50,882 bases of DNA from Truepera sp. Its GTDB lineage: Bacteria; Deinococcota; Deinococci; Deinococcales; Trueperaceae. A model generated the notes under the pieces. That model saw nothing but the letters and a program-made list of their open reading frames with translations. It did not search any database and was not told where the DNA came from. Positions 17,102 to 25,741 of this stretch are shown one piece after another. The stretch spans positions 1-50,882 of the forward strand of contig JAGXSO010000071.1 of assembly GCA_018333775.1 (NCBI GenBank), in the 5' to 3' direction. Both the position numbers and the translations under genes were made by a program. Positions within the stretch are counted from its first letter, which is position 1. Every line of letters begins with the position of its first letter.

Positions 17102-18580
17102 TCAGTCATAATTGAGTTCAACCAGGGCCTGCCGCGCTTCGGCTACCTCATCCCAAGGGAGAGTCTCGCCGCTGCGCTTGAGCGTGGTCTCGTGCCCCTT
17201 GCCGGCCAGCAAGACCAGGTCGCCCGGCTGAGCCATAGCTAGCGCTTTACGGATCGCCTCGCGCCGGTCCGGCACTAACCAGAAGCTCTCACCCTGCCGC
17301 CCACCCGCCTCGGTGGCCCCCTTAACCATTAGCTCGAGAATGTCATTAAGGTTTTCGGAGCGGGGGTCGTCTTCGGTGAAAATGGCCAGATCGGCGTACT
17401 GTGCGGCGGCCTGACCGAGGGGCGCCCGCCGACCAGGGTCGCGTTCGCCGGGGGCGCCGATCACCACGATCAGCCGCCCGCGGATTTGCAGCCGCACCGC
17501 CTGTAGCGCCTTAGTCAGGGCCGCATGGGTGTGAGCGAAGTCCACCACCACCGCGAACGGCTCGCGCTGGACTAGCTGCATGCGGCCCGGCACGCCGGGA
17601 AAGTCGGCCAAGCGCGCCAGCAACAGGTGCAGATCGACCCCCAGAGCATGCGCCGCAGCCAGGGCAGCCAGGGCGTTATAGATGTTGTAGTGCCCGATCA
17701 TGGGAAGAGTGGCTAACGCTTCGATACCGCTACTGCCGTGCTGTACGCTGAGCTGCCAGCGCAGCTGGCCGGAGGTCTGCTCAATAGCGCGGGCTTGCCA
17801 GGCGGCCTCAGCCTGTAGCCCGTAGCTAATCACCTGCGATGAGGCAGCGGCAAAGTGATGGTAAGACGGGTCATCGGCATTTAAGACACTCAGCGCCGCG
17901 CGGCGCGGCAAGAGTAGCTTGGCCTCGCGGTAGGCCTCAAAGCTGTTATGAAAATCCAGATGATCAGGGCTGAGGTTAGTCCACACCGCCACGGCGTAGG
18001 TAATCTCATCCAGCCGGTGCTGGGCTAAGCCGTGCGAGCTGGCCTCGATCACGGCGTGGCTGCAACCGGCAGTGCGAAAGTTAGCTAGCAGACGCTGTAC
18101 CTCCGGCGCTTCGGGGGTGGTGAAGTGCGCTAAAGGCGGCAGCGCGGCATCTTTGACGCGGACCCCGGCGGTCGAGAAGAGGCCGGTCGGGTAACGCCCT
18201 GAGAGCAGATGGTGCAGCAAGAAGGCGGTAGTAGTCTTGCCATCGGTGCCGGTTACACCGAGGTTGGTGAGCGCTTTAGCAGGATAGCCATAGAACGCCG
18301 CTGCGAGCCGCGCCACGGCGGCCTTGGCATTGGCAACTTGCAGATAAGGGACGCCCACCGGCCAGTTGTCGGGTGCGGCCTCCTCGGCTACTACCGCCAC
18401 CGCCCCTTGCACTAACGCCTGAGCGATGAAGGCTCTTCCGTGCTGCTGCTGTCCGGCTCGAGCCACAAACACCGTGCCGGGTAAAACCAGCCGTGAATCT
18501 TGCGCCACCCCGGAGACCAGGGTGTTGGGCAAAGGCTCCCGCCAACCGAGCGCCGAAGCGGCTAGCTCAGCCAGCGTCAT
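17102..18580 (-). CDS. murE: UDP-MurNAc-tripeptide synthetase MurE
   Basis: MurE adds the third residue to UDP-MurNAc-L-Ala-D-Glu in cytoplasmic peptidoglycan synthesis. The 492-residue protein has the ATP loop GVTGTDGKTTT (residues 108-118), the carbamylated-Lys region FEAYREAKLLL (Lys221) and the C-terminal GERDPGRRAPLG segment. The motif that selects the amino acid reads D404-D-P-R-S, whereas diaminopimelate-adding enzymes have DNPR. This hints at ornithine, lysine or another residue. The start overlaps the kinase gene upstream by 14 bases, so the two are probably coupled. Confidence 0.95.
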   Translation of the reverse strand: MTLAELAASALGWREPLPNTLVSGVAQDSRLVLPGTVFVARAGQQQHGRAFIAQALVQGAVAVVAEEAAPDNWPVGVPYLQVANAKAAVARLAAAFYGYPAKALTNLGVTGTDGKTTTAFLLHHLLSGRYPTGLFSTAGVRVKDAALPPLAHFTTPEAPEVQRLLANFRTAGCSHAVIEASSHGLAQHRLDEITYAVAVWTNLSPDHLDFHNSFEAYREAKLLLPRRAALSVLNADDPSYHHFAAASSQVISYGLQAEAAWQARAIEQTSGQLRWQLSVQHGSSGIEALATLPMIGHYNIYNALAALAAAHALGVDLHLLLARLADFPGVPGRMQLVQREPFAVVVDFAHTHAALTKALQAVRLQIRGRLIVVIGAPGERDPGRRAPLGQAAAQYADLAIFTEDDPRSENLNDILELMVKGATEAGGRQGESFWLVPDRREAIRKALAMAQPGDLVLLAGKGHETTLKRSGETLPWDEVAEARQALVELNYD

Positions 18581-19202
18581 AGCTAAAGATCGGCCGGGCC
18601 AATCCGTAGGGCGCCAGCATGGCTAATAGGCGCCGCCGGTCGCCGGGGCGTCCTACGATGTCGAGATCGTCGGCGTCGATAACTACCACCTCCGACAGGT
18701 CGTACTGAGCAATAAAGTGGTCATAGAGCGCGTTTAAGCGCAGCAGGTAGCCATCGCTAATGGCGCTCTCGTAGCTCCGCCCCCGCAGGGCGATGCGCTG
18801 GCGCAAAGTCGGTAGGCTGGCCCGCAGGTACAAGAGCAGGTCAGGAGGGCGCAGCGCCTGCTTGATGGCGGTCACCATCAGCGTGTAGCTGCCGTAGTCG
18901 CGCCGGTCCATCACCCCCTCGTCATAGAGGTTGCGGGCAAAGACGTCGGCATCTTCGTAGACGGTACGGTCCTGGATGATCCGGTTGCCGGGGTTGACCA
19001 GCTCTAAGTGCTGCTTAAGCCGCTTGGCCAAAAAGAACATCTGCGAGTGAAAGGCGTAGCGAGGCATGTCGCGGTAGAAGTCCTCCAGATAGGGATTCTC
19101 GTCGACCGCCTCATATACCGGTGTAAGACCATACTCCTGGGCCAGTAGGCTCACGATGGTCGATTTGCCGACCCCGATATTACCGGAAACTGCGAGATAC
19201 AC
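18567..19202 (-). CDS. Deoxynucleoside kinase (dGK/dAK family), second of a pair
   Basis: The true start is most likely the GTG at 19202, two bases past the stop of the preceding kinase. The longer frame from 19292 only re-reads that gene. The 211-residue product has the P-loop GNIGVGKST (residues 7-15), a DRTVYEDADVF catalytic segment and the lid ALRGRSYE. It phosphorylates a purine deoxynucleoside, or possibly deoxycytidine, to the monophosphate. The pairing with a similar kinase matches the dAK/dGK tandem known in Deinococcus and lactobacilli. Specificity is inferred only. Confidence 0.88.
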   Translation of the reverse strand: MYLAVSGNIGVGKSTIVSLLAQEYGLTPVYEAVDENPYLEDFYRDMPRYAFHSQMFFLAKRLKQHLELVNPGNRIIQDRTVYEDADVFARNLYDEGVMDRRDYGSYTLMVTAIKQALRPPDLLLYLRASLPTLRQRIALRGRSYESAISDGYLLRLNALYDHFIAQYDLSEVVVIDADDLDIVGRPGDRRRLLAMLAPYGLARPIFSYDAG

Positions 19203-19203
19203 C

Positions 19204-19806
19204 TTAGGCCGCCTTGGCCAGCTGCAAGATATCGGCAAGCAGCCGCTCGCGGTCGGCAGGACGCTCCACAAAGTCGATTGCGGCTGCCTCAATCACATGT
19301 AGCGGTCCTGAGTAGTGGGCGAAGTAATCGTCATAAGCCTGGCCCAGACGCCGCAGATAGTCGGCGGCCATGTTCCGCTCGAACGCTCGCCCGCGCTTGG
19401 CGATGCGGTGCAGCAGCAGGTCGGGCTCGGCCCGCAGATAGACGGTCAGATCGGGGGTGATCAGCCTGGGGCGGAGCTGCTGGTAAAGCTCCTGATACAG
19501 CTCCCACTCGTTCCCCTGGAGGTTAAGCGAGGCGAAGATAAAGTCCTTGTCAAACAGATAATCACTCACCGTATGCTCGAAAAATAGCGCACCCTGTGCC
19601 AGCTCTTGCACCTGCTTGTAGCGCGACAGCAAAAAGAAGACCTGCACCTTGAAAGCAAACCTGGCCGGATCCTGGTAAAACGGGGCCAGGAAAGGGTTCT
19701 CCTCGACCACCTCGAGCACTAACCGGGCATTTAGATGCTCAGCCAGAAGGCGGCTCAAGCTGGTTTTGCCCGCCCCGATAGGCCCTTCGACGACGATGTA
19801 GGACAA
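19204..19806 (-). CDS. Deoxynucleoside kinase (dGK/dAK family), first of a pair
   Basis: This 200-residue kinase starts at a TTG (19806) placed 5 bases after GGAGGT. A nearby ATG is out of frame. It has the P-loop EGPIGAGKTS, the catalytic stretch FEHTVSDYLFDKDFIF and the lid AKRGRAFE. It is about 30-35% alike by eye to the downstream kinase. A TATAGT box about 25 bases upstream may serve as its own -10. The pair feeds deoxynucleoside monophosphates into the dNTP pool. Confidence 0.88.
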   Translation of the reverse strand: MSYIVVEGPIGAGKTSLSRLLAEHLNARLVLEVVEENPFLAPFYQDPARFAFKVQVFFLLSRYKQVQELAQGALFFEHTVSDYLFDKDFIFASLNLQGNEWELYQELYQQLRPRLITPDLTVYLRAEPDLLLHRIAKRGRAFERNMAADYLRRLGQAYDDYFAHYSGPLHVIEAAAIDFVERPADRERLLADILQLAKAA

Positions 19807-19834
19807 GGCATACCTCCGCTGCTACTATAAGCCA

Positions 19835-19862
19835 CTAGAGGCACGGCGTGCCGTGCCTCTAG
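19835..19862 (-). terminator. 13-bp stem hairpin between the amylase and kinase genes
   Basis: CTAGAGGCACGGC and its exact reverse complement are separated by only two bases. The hairpin lies 18 bases after the amylase stop and just before the TATAGT box of the first kinase gene. No T-run follows, so it may be a terminator helped by other factors, an mRNA end-stabiliser, or a dyad used by a regulator. Confidence 0.5.
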
Positions 19863-19879
19863 GTTGGGACTGGTTTTAG

Positions 19880-22066
19880 TTACTCCCGGTGCAGATAACG
19901 CCAGCCGAACCCGGTTAGAGTGACGCTGCCGGTTAGCGTTTCACCGCTGACGGTATCGTGCCACTGGCCCTCGGGCAGGGCTAGCGTCTGCGGCGTGGCG
20001 GCGTGGTTGAAGGCGGCCAACAGCTCGCCGGGGCCGGGTTCGCCGCGGTGGAAGGCGAGGAGGGGGCCGGCGCCGGAGATACTGCGGATGACCGGACTAG
20101 CGAGGGCCGGCAGGGTATTTTTGAGGGTGCCGAGCTGCTGATAGTGAGCGACCATCTCCTGGTTGCACTCGTCCCACTGCAACGGGTAGCGATTCTCTTC
20201 CCGGGGGCCACCACCGGCACCCAAGAAGGCGCACTCATCGCCCTGGAAGGTTACCGGCATACCGGGCAGGGCGTAGAGTATGGCTGCTGCCAGGCGCTGG
20301 CGGGCTAGGCTCTCTGAGCTGGGGGTAGCAAAAAGTGGGCCGCCACCCATCTCGCTCAGCAGCCTAGCGGTGTCGTGCGAGCTGATCAGATTAAACTGCA
20401 TGCTTACCGAAGCCTCTGGGTACTCGGCGTAAAGGATGGCCATATCTTCGGCGGCGCTGTCCCCCGCCATGGTGCCGCTGGCGAAGGGGGCAATGACTCC
20501 ACGGCCGATGGCGTAGTTCATCAGCGAGTCGAACTTGTCGCCTTGCAGCCAGGTGGGGTTACGCTGCCAGATTTCGCCGACCAGAAAGACTTCGGGGTTG
20601 ACTGCCCGGGCGGTGTCCCGGAAGGCGGTGAAGAACTCTTGGCGGTTGCGGATCTCGTTAGGCACATCGACGCGGATGCCGTCGAAGCCGAACTCGGTCC
20701 AGTAGCGGGTAACTTCAAGGAGATGGGCCATCACTGCCAGGTTGCGGGTCTCTAACTCGGGCAGGCTGCCGAATCCCCACCAAGAACCGTAGTGCTCGCC
20801 GTTGCCGACCTCGATCTGGCCTGGCTCTACCTGGAAGCGGAACCAATCCCAGTAAGGGCTTTCCCGGCCGTTGGTCACCGCGTCCTGGAAGGCCCAGTGG
20901 CCGACGCCTACATGGTTGGGGACGAAGTCCCACATCAGGCGCATGCCGCGCTCCCTGGTGGCATCCCGGAGCCGCTGCAGCGCCTCTTTGCCGCCGAACT
21001 CGGGTGCTACTTTGAGGTGATCGAAGATGTCAAAGCCGTGGGCTGAGCCGGCGTGGAAGATGGGGTTTAGGTAGATCAAGGTCACGCCGAGGGCTTGGAG
21101 GTGGTCGAGCCGTTGAATGATCCCGTCGAGATCGCCGCCGAAGTACTGATGGCAGCAGTGGAAGCGCATTAGCTCATTACCCCAGCCGGGGGTGAAGGTG
21201 GGTTTTAAGTCGCCCCAGGTTTGGCGCCACATGCGCTCTGACATGAAGTGGTAGTAGTCGGTGTCGAGGGCGATCTGCGCGAGTTGGTCGAGGGTATGCC
21301 CGGGGTTGGAGTCCCAGAAGCGCTCGGGGAAGATCTGATAGCCGATAGCCGAGCCGACCCAGGGCAGGTCGGTAAAAAGCTGGTTGGGTACGGTAAAGGG
21401 GCCTAGCTCGAGCGGCCCTTCGGTAGTAGTGAGGCGCAGGCTGTAACTGCTGGCCTCCGTGGGCAGCGCTGCGCGCCAGACTTCGCGGGCGCGGTAGGCG
21501 AGCTGGCGGTGCAGTGGGTAGCTAACCCCTGCTACTACCGCTTCGGCGCTAAGCACCTGGTCGCGGTTGGCAGTAAAGCGGAGCGAGAGCCGATCACCGG
21601 CGCGGGAAAGGTGTGCCGGGTTATCAGGGCTGTGCAGCACGCCGGGGCCTACTTCAGGGACAGTGGCCAAGCCGATATCGCAGAAGGCGTTCTGACCGCC
21701 GAAGCCGTCACCCACACAGCCATCGGCTGCCGGGTCGATCCATAAGTTGCGTTCAGGGTCGCCCCAGGTGGGGTCGTTGCACATATTAGACGGCCAGGTG
21801 CCGTTGATGAAGAACTTATACTCATGGCGACCGGGCTCGAGCTCTACGGTCAAGGTCCAGGAGCCGTCCATCTGGCGCACCATCGGCATAGCGCCGGTGT
21901 CCCAGCCGTTAAACGAGCCGGGTACGGTGATCTCGGTGATGGCGGGTGCTCCCGGGGGTGGGGTGTAGCTGAAAGTCACGCGGGTTTGCGCCGTGGCGAT
22001 ACCCAGCAGGGCGAGCACCAGCATGACCCCCGCCAGTCGCCGCATTGCTCTTGACGCTGCTAGCAT
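19880..22066 (-). CDS. Secreted GH13 alpha-amylase/neopullulanase-like enzyme
   Basis: This 728-residue enzyme begins with a signal peptide (about residues 1-26, ending GIATAQ). Residues 28-110 form a glycogen-binding (AMPK/CBM48-like) domain (VPGSFNGWD...GRHEYKFFING). Residues 140-225 form a second beta domain. The TIM barrel starts near 235. Conserved GH13 regions are DFVPNH (380-385), FDGIRVD (nucleophile Asp467), VGEIW (acid/base Glu498) and SSHDTAR (Asp565). The IGYQIFPERF start resembles cyclomaltodextrinase/neopullulanase enzymes. It should hydrolyse alpha-1,4-glucans outside the cytoplasm. AAGGAGG precedes the ATG. It is probably a single-gene unit. Confidence 0.93.
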   Translation of the reverse strand: MLAASRAMRRLAGVMLVLALLGIATAQTRVTFSYTPPPGAPAITEITVPGSFNGWDTGAMPMVRQMDGSWTLTVELEPGRHEYKFFINGTWPSNMCNDPTWGDPERNLWIDPAADGCVGDGFGGQNAFCDIGLATVPEVGPGVLHSPDNPAHLSRAGDRLSLRFTANRDQVLSAEAVVAGVSYPLHRQLAYRAREVWRAALPTEASSYSLRLTTTEGPLELGPFTVPNQLFTDLPWVGSAIGYQIFPERFWDSNPGHTLDQLAQIALDTDYYHFMSERMWRQTWGDLKPTFTPGWGNELMRFHCCHQYFGGDLDGIIQRLDHLQALGVTLIYLNPIFHAGSAHGFDIFDHLKVAPEFGGKEALQRLRDATRERGMRLMWDFVPNHVGVGHWAFQDAVTNGRESPYWDWFRFQVEPGQIEVGNGEHYGSWWGFGSLPELETRNLAVMAHLLEVTRYWTEFGFDGIRVDVPNEIRNRQEFFTAFRDTARAVNPEVFLVGEIWQRNPTWLQGDKFDSLMNYAIGRGVIAPFASGTMAGDSAAEDMAILYAEYPEASVSMQFNLISSHDTARLLSEMGGGPLFATPSSESLARQRLAAAILYALPGMPVTFQGDECAFLGAGGGPREENRYPLQWDECNQEMVAHYQQLGTLKNTLPALASPVIRSISGAGPLLAFHRGEPGPGELLAAFNHAATPQTLALPEGQWHDTVSGETLTGSVTLTGFGWRYLHRE

Positions 22067-22092
22067 ATAAGCCTCCTTAGGCAGTAATTGCT

Positions 22093-22121
22093 CTCAGTCT
22101 ATCAGGCCCTCAGTCTATCAG
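22093..22121 (+). repeat. Direct repeat related to the mosaic intergenic family
   Basis: CTCAGTCTATCAG occurs twice (22093-22105 and 22109-22121), and once more inside copy C at 43816-43828. It lies in the short gap upstream of the amylase gene, where its promoter should be. The remainder of 22067-22175 shows nothing else recognisable. Confidence 0.6.
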
Positions 22122-22175
22122 CTAGTGGTTTTTGGCACCTTTTGCCGGGTGCCGCCATGGGTATCTCCGCGATCT

Positions 22176-22994
22176 TTACCGAGCCGCCTTCGCCGCCAGC
22201 GACAGCGCATAAGCTAGGTTGCGCGGTGCGCCCCGCTCTATCAGCGCCTGCCGTAGCGCCTTGCCCGACAGCCCCTCCTCGGCCAGCACCGAAGCCTGCT
22301 GTATCCAATCGGCCTCCTGCACTTCCACCGGAGGGGCCGGGGCGAGCACCAGCACCACCTCGCCCCGAATCTCACCGGCCTCGAAATGGGCCATAAGCTC
22401 GGCCAGCGAGCCGCGGACCGTCTCTTCGAAGCGCTTGCTAAGCTCACGGCTGACGCTGGCCCGGCGCTCTGGCCCACACAGGGTTATTAGCTCGCGCAGG
22501 GTTGCCACTAGCCGTTGCGGTGCCTCATAGATGGCTACAGTGCGGTCGCTAGCAGCGATAGCTGCCAGCCGCTCGCGGCGCACCCGTCCGCTGCGCGGCA
22601 AGAACCCCTCGAAAGCGAAGCGGCCCAGCGGCAGGCCGGACAGCACCAGCGCCGGAATCAGCGCCGTGGGGCCGGGGAGCACCTCCACCGTATCGCCCCG
22701 CGCCAGTGCCAGCCTAACCAGTTCGGCGCCGGGGTCAGACAGGCCAGGGGTGCCGGCATCGCTGACAAAGGCCACCCGGGCGTGCGCCGCCAAGAGCGCT
22801 GGGGCTCTGGTTAGCACGGTGTGGGCGTCGAGCCTGGCTAGGGGCTTGTCGATGTTGAAGTGCAACAGCAGCTTGCCGCTATGCCGAGTGTCCTCGGCGG
22901 CTACTAGGTCGGCCTCGCGCAAGACCCGCAGTGCGCGCAAGGTAACATCTTCGAGGTTGCCAATAGGTGTTGGGACCAGCGTAAGATGGGCCAC
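22176..22994 (-). CDS. rsmI: 16S rRNA 2'-O-ribose methyltransferase RsmI
   Basis: RsmI methylates C1402 of 16S rRNA using S-adenosylmethionine. From the GTG at 22994 the protein has 272 residues. Signature segments are LTLVPTPIGNLEDVTLRAL, VAAEDTRHSGKLL, FVSDAGTPGLSDPG and RFAFEGFLPR. The longer frame from 23054 would run back through the small upstream gene. The GTG lies one base past that gene's TAG, and there is no clear separate ribosome-binding site, so translational coupling is likely. Confidence 0.95.
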   Translation of the reverse strand: MAHLTLVPTPIGNLEDVTLRALRVLREADLVAAEDTRHSGKLLLHFNIDKPLARLDAHTVLTRAPALLAAHARVAFVSDAGTPGLSDPGAELVRLALARGDTVEVLPGPTALIPALVLSGLPLGRFAFEGFLPRSGRVRRERLAAIAASDRTVAIYEAPQRLVATLRELITLCGPERRASVSRELSKRFEETVRGSLAELMAHFEAGEIRGEVVLVLAPAPPVEVQEADWIQQASVLAEEGLSGKALRQALIERGAPRNLAYALSLAAKAAR

Positions 22995-22995
22995 G

Positions 22996-23181
22996 CTAGA
23001 CGGGTACAACCACGCGAGGGCGGGCGCGGTGGCGCAGGTTGCGCCGTAGCGCAAGACGGAGCTGCGCCCGGATTAACTCCGCCTCGCCGACGGTGACTGT
23101 CACCACTGCCCCCTCAGGCAATTCCACCCCTTCCGGCAAGATTACCTTGCCGCCTTGGACCAACCCCCTATAGGCTCGCAT
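22996..23181 (-). CDS. Small DUF104/AbrB-like protein upstream of rsmI
   Basis: This 61-residue protein reads MRAYRGLVQGGKVILPEGVE and continues LPEGAVVTVTVGEAE. That resembles the short beta-swapped antitoxin-like family DUF104 (AF2212-like) and the AbrB/VapB fold. The last 25 residues are Arg-rich. GAGGAGG precedes the ATG strongly. It overlaps the TPR gene by 14 bases and ends one base before the rsmI start. No partner toxin is beside it, so it is either an orphan or has been recruited to another role. The family assignment is by eye. Confidence 0.7.
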   Translation of the reverse strand: MRAYRGLVQGGKVILPEGVELPEGAVVTVTVGEAELIRAQLRLALRRNLRHRARPRVVVPV

Positions 23182-23599
23182 GGCCCCCCTCCTCGTGCAG
23201 GCGCGCTTCGAGTGTAGCGATAGCCTGACTTACCGCCGTCACATCCCGCCCCGCCTGTTGTGCCACCTGGCGATAAGCAGTAAAGGCCGCTAGCGCCTCA
23301 CGCAGGCGTCCGACGGTCAGCAGCAGGTCGCCCAGGTGGTCGCCGTGCATAAAGAACGCCTCGGGGTCATGTGGCGCCGCTTGCCGCTGGCGGCCAATCG
23401 CTTCGATGCGCGCTTCGATGGCCTGCCGGCGCTGCATCCGTCCCCTTATCACGATAAAAGCCAGCACCAATACCGCTGCCGTTAGGGTAGTGATCACACC
23501 AGTGTTGCGCGCTATCCCAGCCTGCTCCGCCAGATTGACCAAAAACGGGAGCGAGAAGGCGAGCGCTGCTAACAGAGCGATGAGAGCTGCGTAGTTCAT
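23168..23599 (-). CDS. Small membrane protein with TPR-like C-terminus
   Basis: This 143-residue protein is not a recognised family. Two hydrophobic helices (about residues 3-25 and 33-52) are followed by a basic segment (RGRMQRRQ). The soluble tail from about 70 to 125 looks like one or two TPR helices (DPEAFFMHGDHLGDLLLTVGRLREALAAFTAYRQ). It probably sits in the inner membrane with the tail in the cytoplasm. It starts a three-gene unit with the DUF104-like gene and rsmI. The start is preceded by GAGGT, with TAGCAT slightly upstream. Confidence 0.72.
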   Translation of the reverse strand: MNYAALIALLAALAFSLPFLVNLAEQAGIARNTGVITTLTAAVLVLAFIVIRGRMQRRQAIEARIEAIGRQRQAAPHDPEAFFMHGDHLGDLLLTVGRLREALAAFTAYRQVAQQAGRDVTAVSQAIATLEARLHEEGGHASL

Positions 23600-23606
23600 A
23601 ACCTCA

Positions 23607-23656
23607 TCATGCTACCCATTAAATCATGCTGCCCATAAAATACCATGAGCCCATCA
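23607..23656. repeat. Tandem 17-bp repeats upstream of the TPR-rsmI unit
   Basis: TCATGCTACCCATTAAA (23607-23623) is followed directly by TCATGCTGCCCATAAAA (23624-23640), then a weaker third unit CCATGAGCCCATCA. On the minus strand each unit places an AGCATGA next to the gene, and the nearest supplies a TAGCAT -10 box. This looks like an array of regulator sites or duplicated promoter elements. The rest of 23657-23820 shows nothing recognisable. Confidence 0.55.
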
Positions 23657-23820
23657 CCGAACACCCCTTCAGCTAATACCGCCGGAGCCGACCGAGGTTA
23701 GCATGAGATCGGTTGTTTTCACTCTAACTACTCCTTCGCGGGCAGTTCAAGTCTGCCTCGCTTGTGAGGACAGTATACCGCGCCGTTAGACAGCCACAGG
23801 TAACCGGTTGGGCCTGCCGC

Positions 23821-25065
23821 TTAGCGCAACCGCCAGCCGATATCGCAACGATAGTGCGCCTGAGGGAACTCGATCCGCTTAACCGCCTGATAGGCCGCGC
23901 TTAAAGAGGCCTCGAGCGACTCAGCTAGCGCTGTGACTCCTAATACCCGGCCGCCACTGCTGCGGAGTTCGCCGTGATGCAGCTCAGTACCGGCATGAAA
24001 GACCAGCACCCCCTCGGGCAGCTCAGCCGGAATCCTGATGGACAAGTGCCGCGCGTAGTCGCCGGGATACCCCGACGCTGCCATCACCACACAGCTCGCC
24101 ACCTTCGGGCGCCAGCTCAGCGTAACCTCGTGCAAGCGGCCCGCTATCACCGCCTCCATGACCTCGAGCAGGTCGGTCTGCAACAGCGGCAGCACCGCCT
24201 GCGCCTCGGGGTCACCGAAGCGCACGTTGTATTCAAGCGCCTGTGCACCCTCCTCAGTTATCATCAGGCCGAGGTAGAGCACCCCCCGGTAGCCGATCCC
24301 CTCCTGCTTTAGGCCGCGTATGGTCGGGGCCAGGATATCGCGTTCGATCTGTGCTAGCTGCGCTTCGCTCAGCAGCGGCACCGGCGCCACCACCCCCATC
24401 CCGCCGGTCATCGGCCCCATATCGCCCTCAAAGGCCTGTTTGTAATCCTGCGAGAGCGGCATGGGGCGGATCGTTTCGCCGTCGGTGAATACTAAGAGGC
24501 TCACCTCCTGGCCGCTTAAAAAGGTCTCAATGACTACCTGTCCGCCCTCCGGAGCCTCCAGGATGTTGCGCGCGGCCTGAATCGCCTCGGTGGTGCTCTG
24601 CGCCACCGTGACCCCCTTGCCGGCCGCCAAATTCGAATCCTTGACCACGATGGGGGCACCCATCTGCTGGATATAGGCTACCGCTGAGAGGCTGTCGGTG
24701 AAGCTCTGGTAACGGGCAGTAGGGATGCCGTGACGCTGCATGAACTCCTTGGCAAAGCGCTTGGAGCCCTCAAGCTGCGCCGCCGCCTGGCAGGGACCGA
24801 AGATGCGTCTACCAGCTGCCTCGAACAGATCGACTACCCCTGCCACCAGCGGAGTCTCGGGGCCGACCACGGTCAGATCGACGCGCTGCGCCTCGGCTAC
24901 TGCCAACAGCGCCTCGGGAGTAAGCGGCGCGGCCAGCGTGCGCCCTAGCTGGGCCATCCCGGCGTTACCCGGCACCGCGATGATCTCGCTTACGCGCGGC
25001 GACTGAGCTAACTTCCAGGCCAGGGCGTGCTCCCGCCCGCCACTACCGACGATCATCACCCTCAC
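23821..25065 (-). CDS. purD: Phosphoribosylamine--glycine ligase PurD
   Basis: PurD ligates glycine to phosphoribosylamine with ATP, the second step of purine synthesis. The 414-residue protein has the N-terminal [16 protein letters not shown], the ATP-grasp loop [18 protein letters not shown], the [11 protein letters not shown] strand and the [11 protein letters not shown] metal site. The GTG start overlaps the TGA of purN by 4 bases, so the two are co-translated. Confidence 0.97.
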   Translation of the reverse strand: MRVMIVGSGGREHALAWKLAQSPRVSEIIAVPGNAGMAQLGRTLAAPLTPEALLAVAEAQRVDLTVVGPETPLVAGVVDLFEAAGRRIFGPCQAAAQLEGSKRFAKEFMQRHGIPTARYQSFTDSLSAVAYIQQMGAPIVVKDSNLAAGKGVTVAQSTTEAIQAARNILEAPEGGQVVIETFLSGQEVSLLVFTDGETIRPMPLSQDYKQAFEGDMGPMTGGMGVVAPVPLLSEAQLAQIERDILAPTIRGLKQEGIGYRGVLYLGLMITEEGAQALEYNVRFGDPEAQAVLPLLQTDLLEVMEAVIAGRLHEVTLSWRPKVASCVVMAASGYPGDYARHLSIRIPAELPEGVLVFHAGTELHHGELRSSGGRVLGVTALAESLEASLSAAYQAVKRIEFPQAHYRCDIGWRLR

Positions 25066-25652
25066 GGTATTCCTCCCTGCAAGACCAGCCGCACCGCCTC
25101 GGGGTAGAGCCGGTGCTCCTCATTAAGAATCCTATCCGATAATGTTTCGACGGTGTCGTTCGGAATTACCGGCACCTGCCGCTGCAACACGATAGGGCCG
25201 GAGTCTACGCCGGCATCTACCCAGTGTACCGTGCAGCCGGAGACCGATACCCCCGCGTCCAGCGCTTGCTGCTGCGCCTGCAAGCCCGGAAAGGCCGGTA
25301 GCAGCGACGGGTGGATATTCAGGATGCGCCCGGCGTAGCGCTCAACAAAGGCCGGTGACAACACGCGCATGAACCCGGCCAAACAGATCAGGTCGATGTC
25401 GGCCTGGTCCAGGGCCTGACCGGCGGCCTGCTCGAAGCGTTCACGGTCGCGCCCACAGGGGATATGGCGGGCCGCTACGCCGTGCGCCTCGGCTATGGCC
25501 AGCGCCCCTGCCTCAGCGCGATTGCTGATCACCAGCACTACCGACCCCAGCGGGTCGCCCGGTGGAAAGGCGGTGAGCAACGCCTGTAAGTTGCTCCCAC
25601 GGCCCGAAGCCAACACCGCTATGCGGGCGGGGCGGGAGAGCGGGAAGGGCAT
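25062..25652 (-). CDS. purN: Phosphoribosylglycinamide formyltransferase PurN
   Basis: PurN transfers a formyl group from 10-formyl-tetrahydrofolate to GAR, the third purine step, directly after PurD. I choose the ATG at 25652 ([21 protein letters not shown], 196 residues) because a TACCAT box lies exactly 6 bases before it; the longer frame to 25706 has no signal. Catalytic motifs are [12 protein letters not shown] and the [13 protein letters not shown] segment with its conserved Asp. Confidence 0.95.
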   Translation of the reverse strand: MPFPLSRPARIAVLASGRGSNLQALLTAFPPGDPLGSVVLVISNRAEAGALAIAEAHGVAARHIPCGRDRERFEQAAGQALDQADIDLICLAGFMRVLSPAFVERYAGRILNIHPSLLPAFPGLQAQQQALDAGVSVSGCTVHWVDAGVDSGPIVLQRQVPVIPNDTVETLSDRILNEEHRLYPEAVRLVLQGGIP

Positions 25653-25658
25653 CACAGA

Positions 25659-25664
25659 ATGGTA
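25659..25664 (-). promoter_or_regulatory. -10 box of a leaderless purN transcript
   Basis: TACCAT lies 6 bases before the purN ATG with no Shine-Dalgarno between them. That spacing would start the mRNA at or within one base of the start codon. The same arrangement occurs before the genes at 46053 and 48115. Confidence 0.5.
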
Positions 25665-25741
25665 CCTTACGGAAGGGTACCTCGGGGTGGCACCTGCCCC
25701 GCACAAAACCGACCGGCTTCCACCGAGACCCGGCCGCGATC

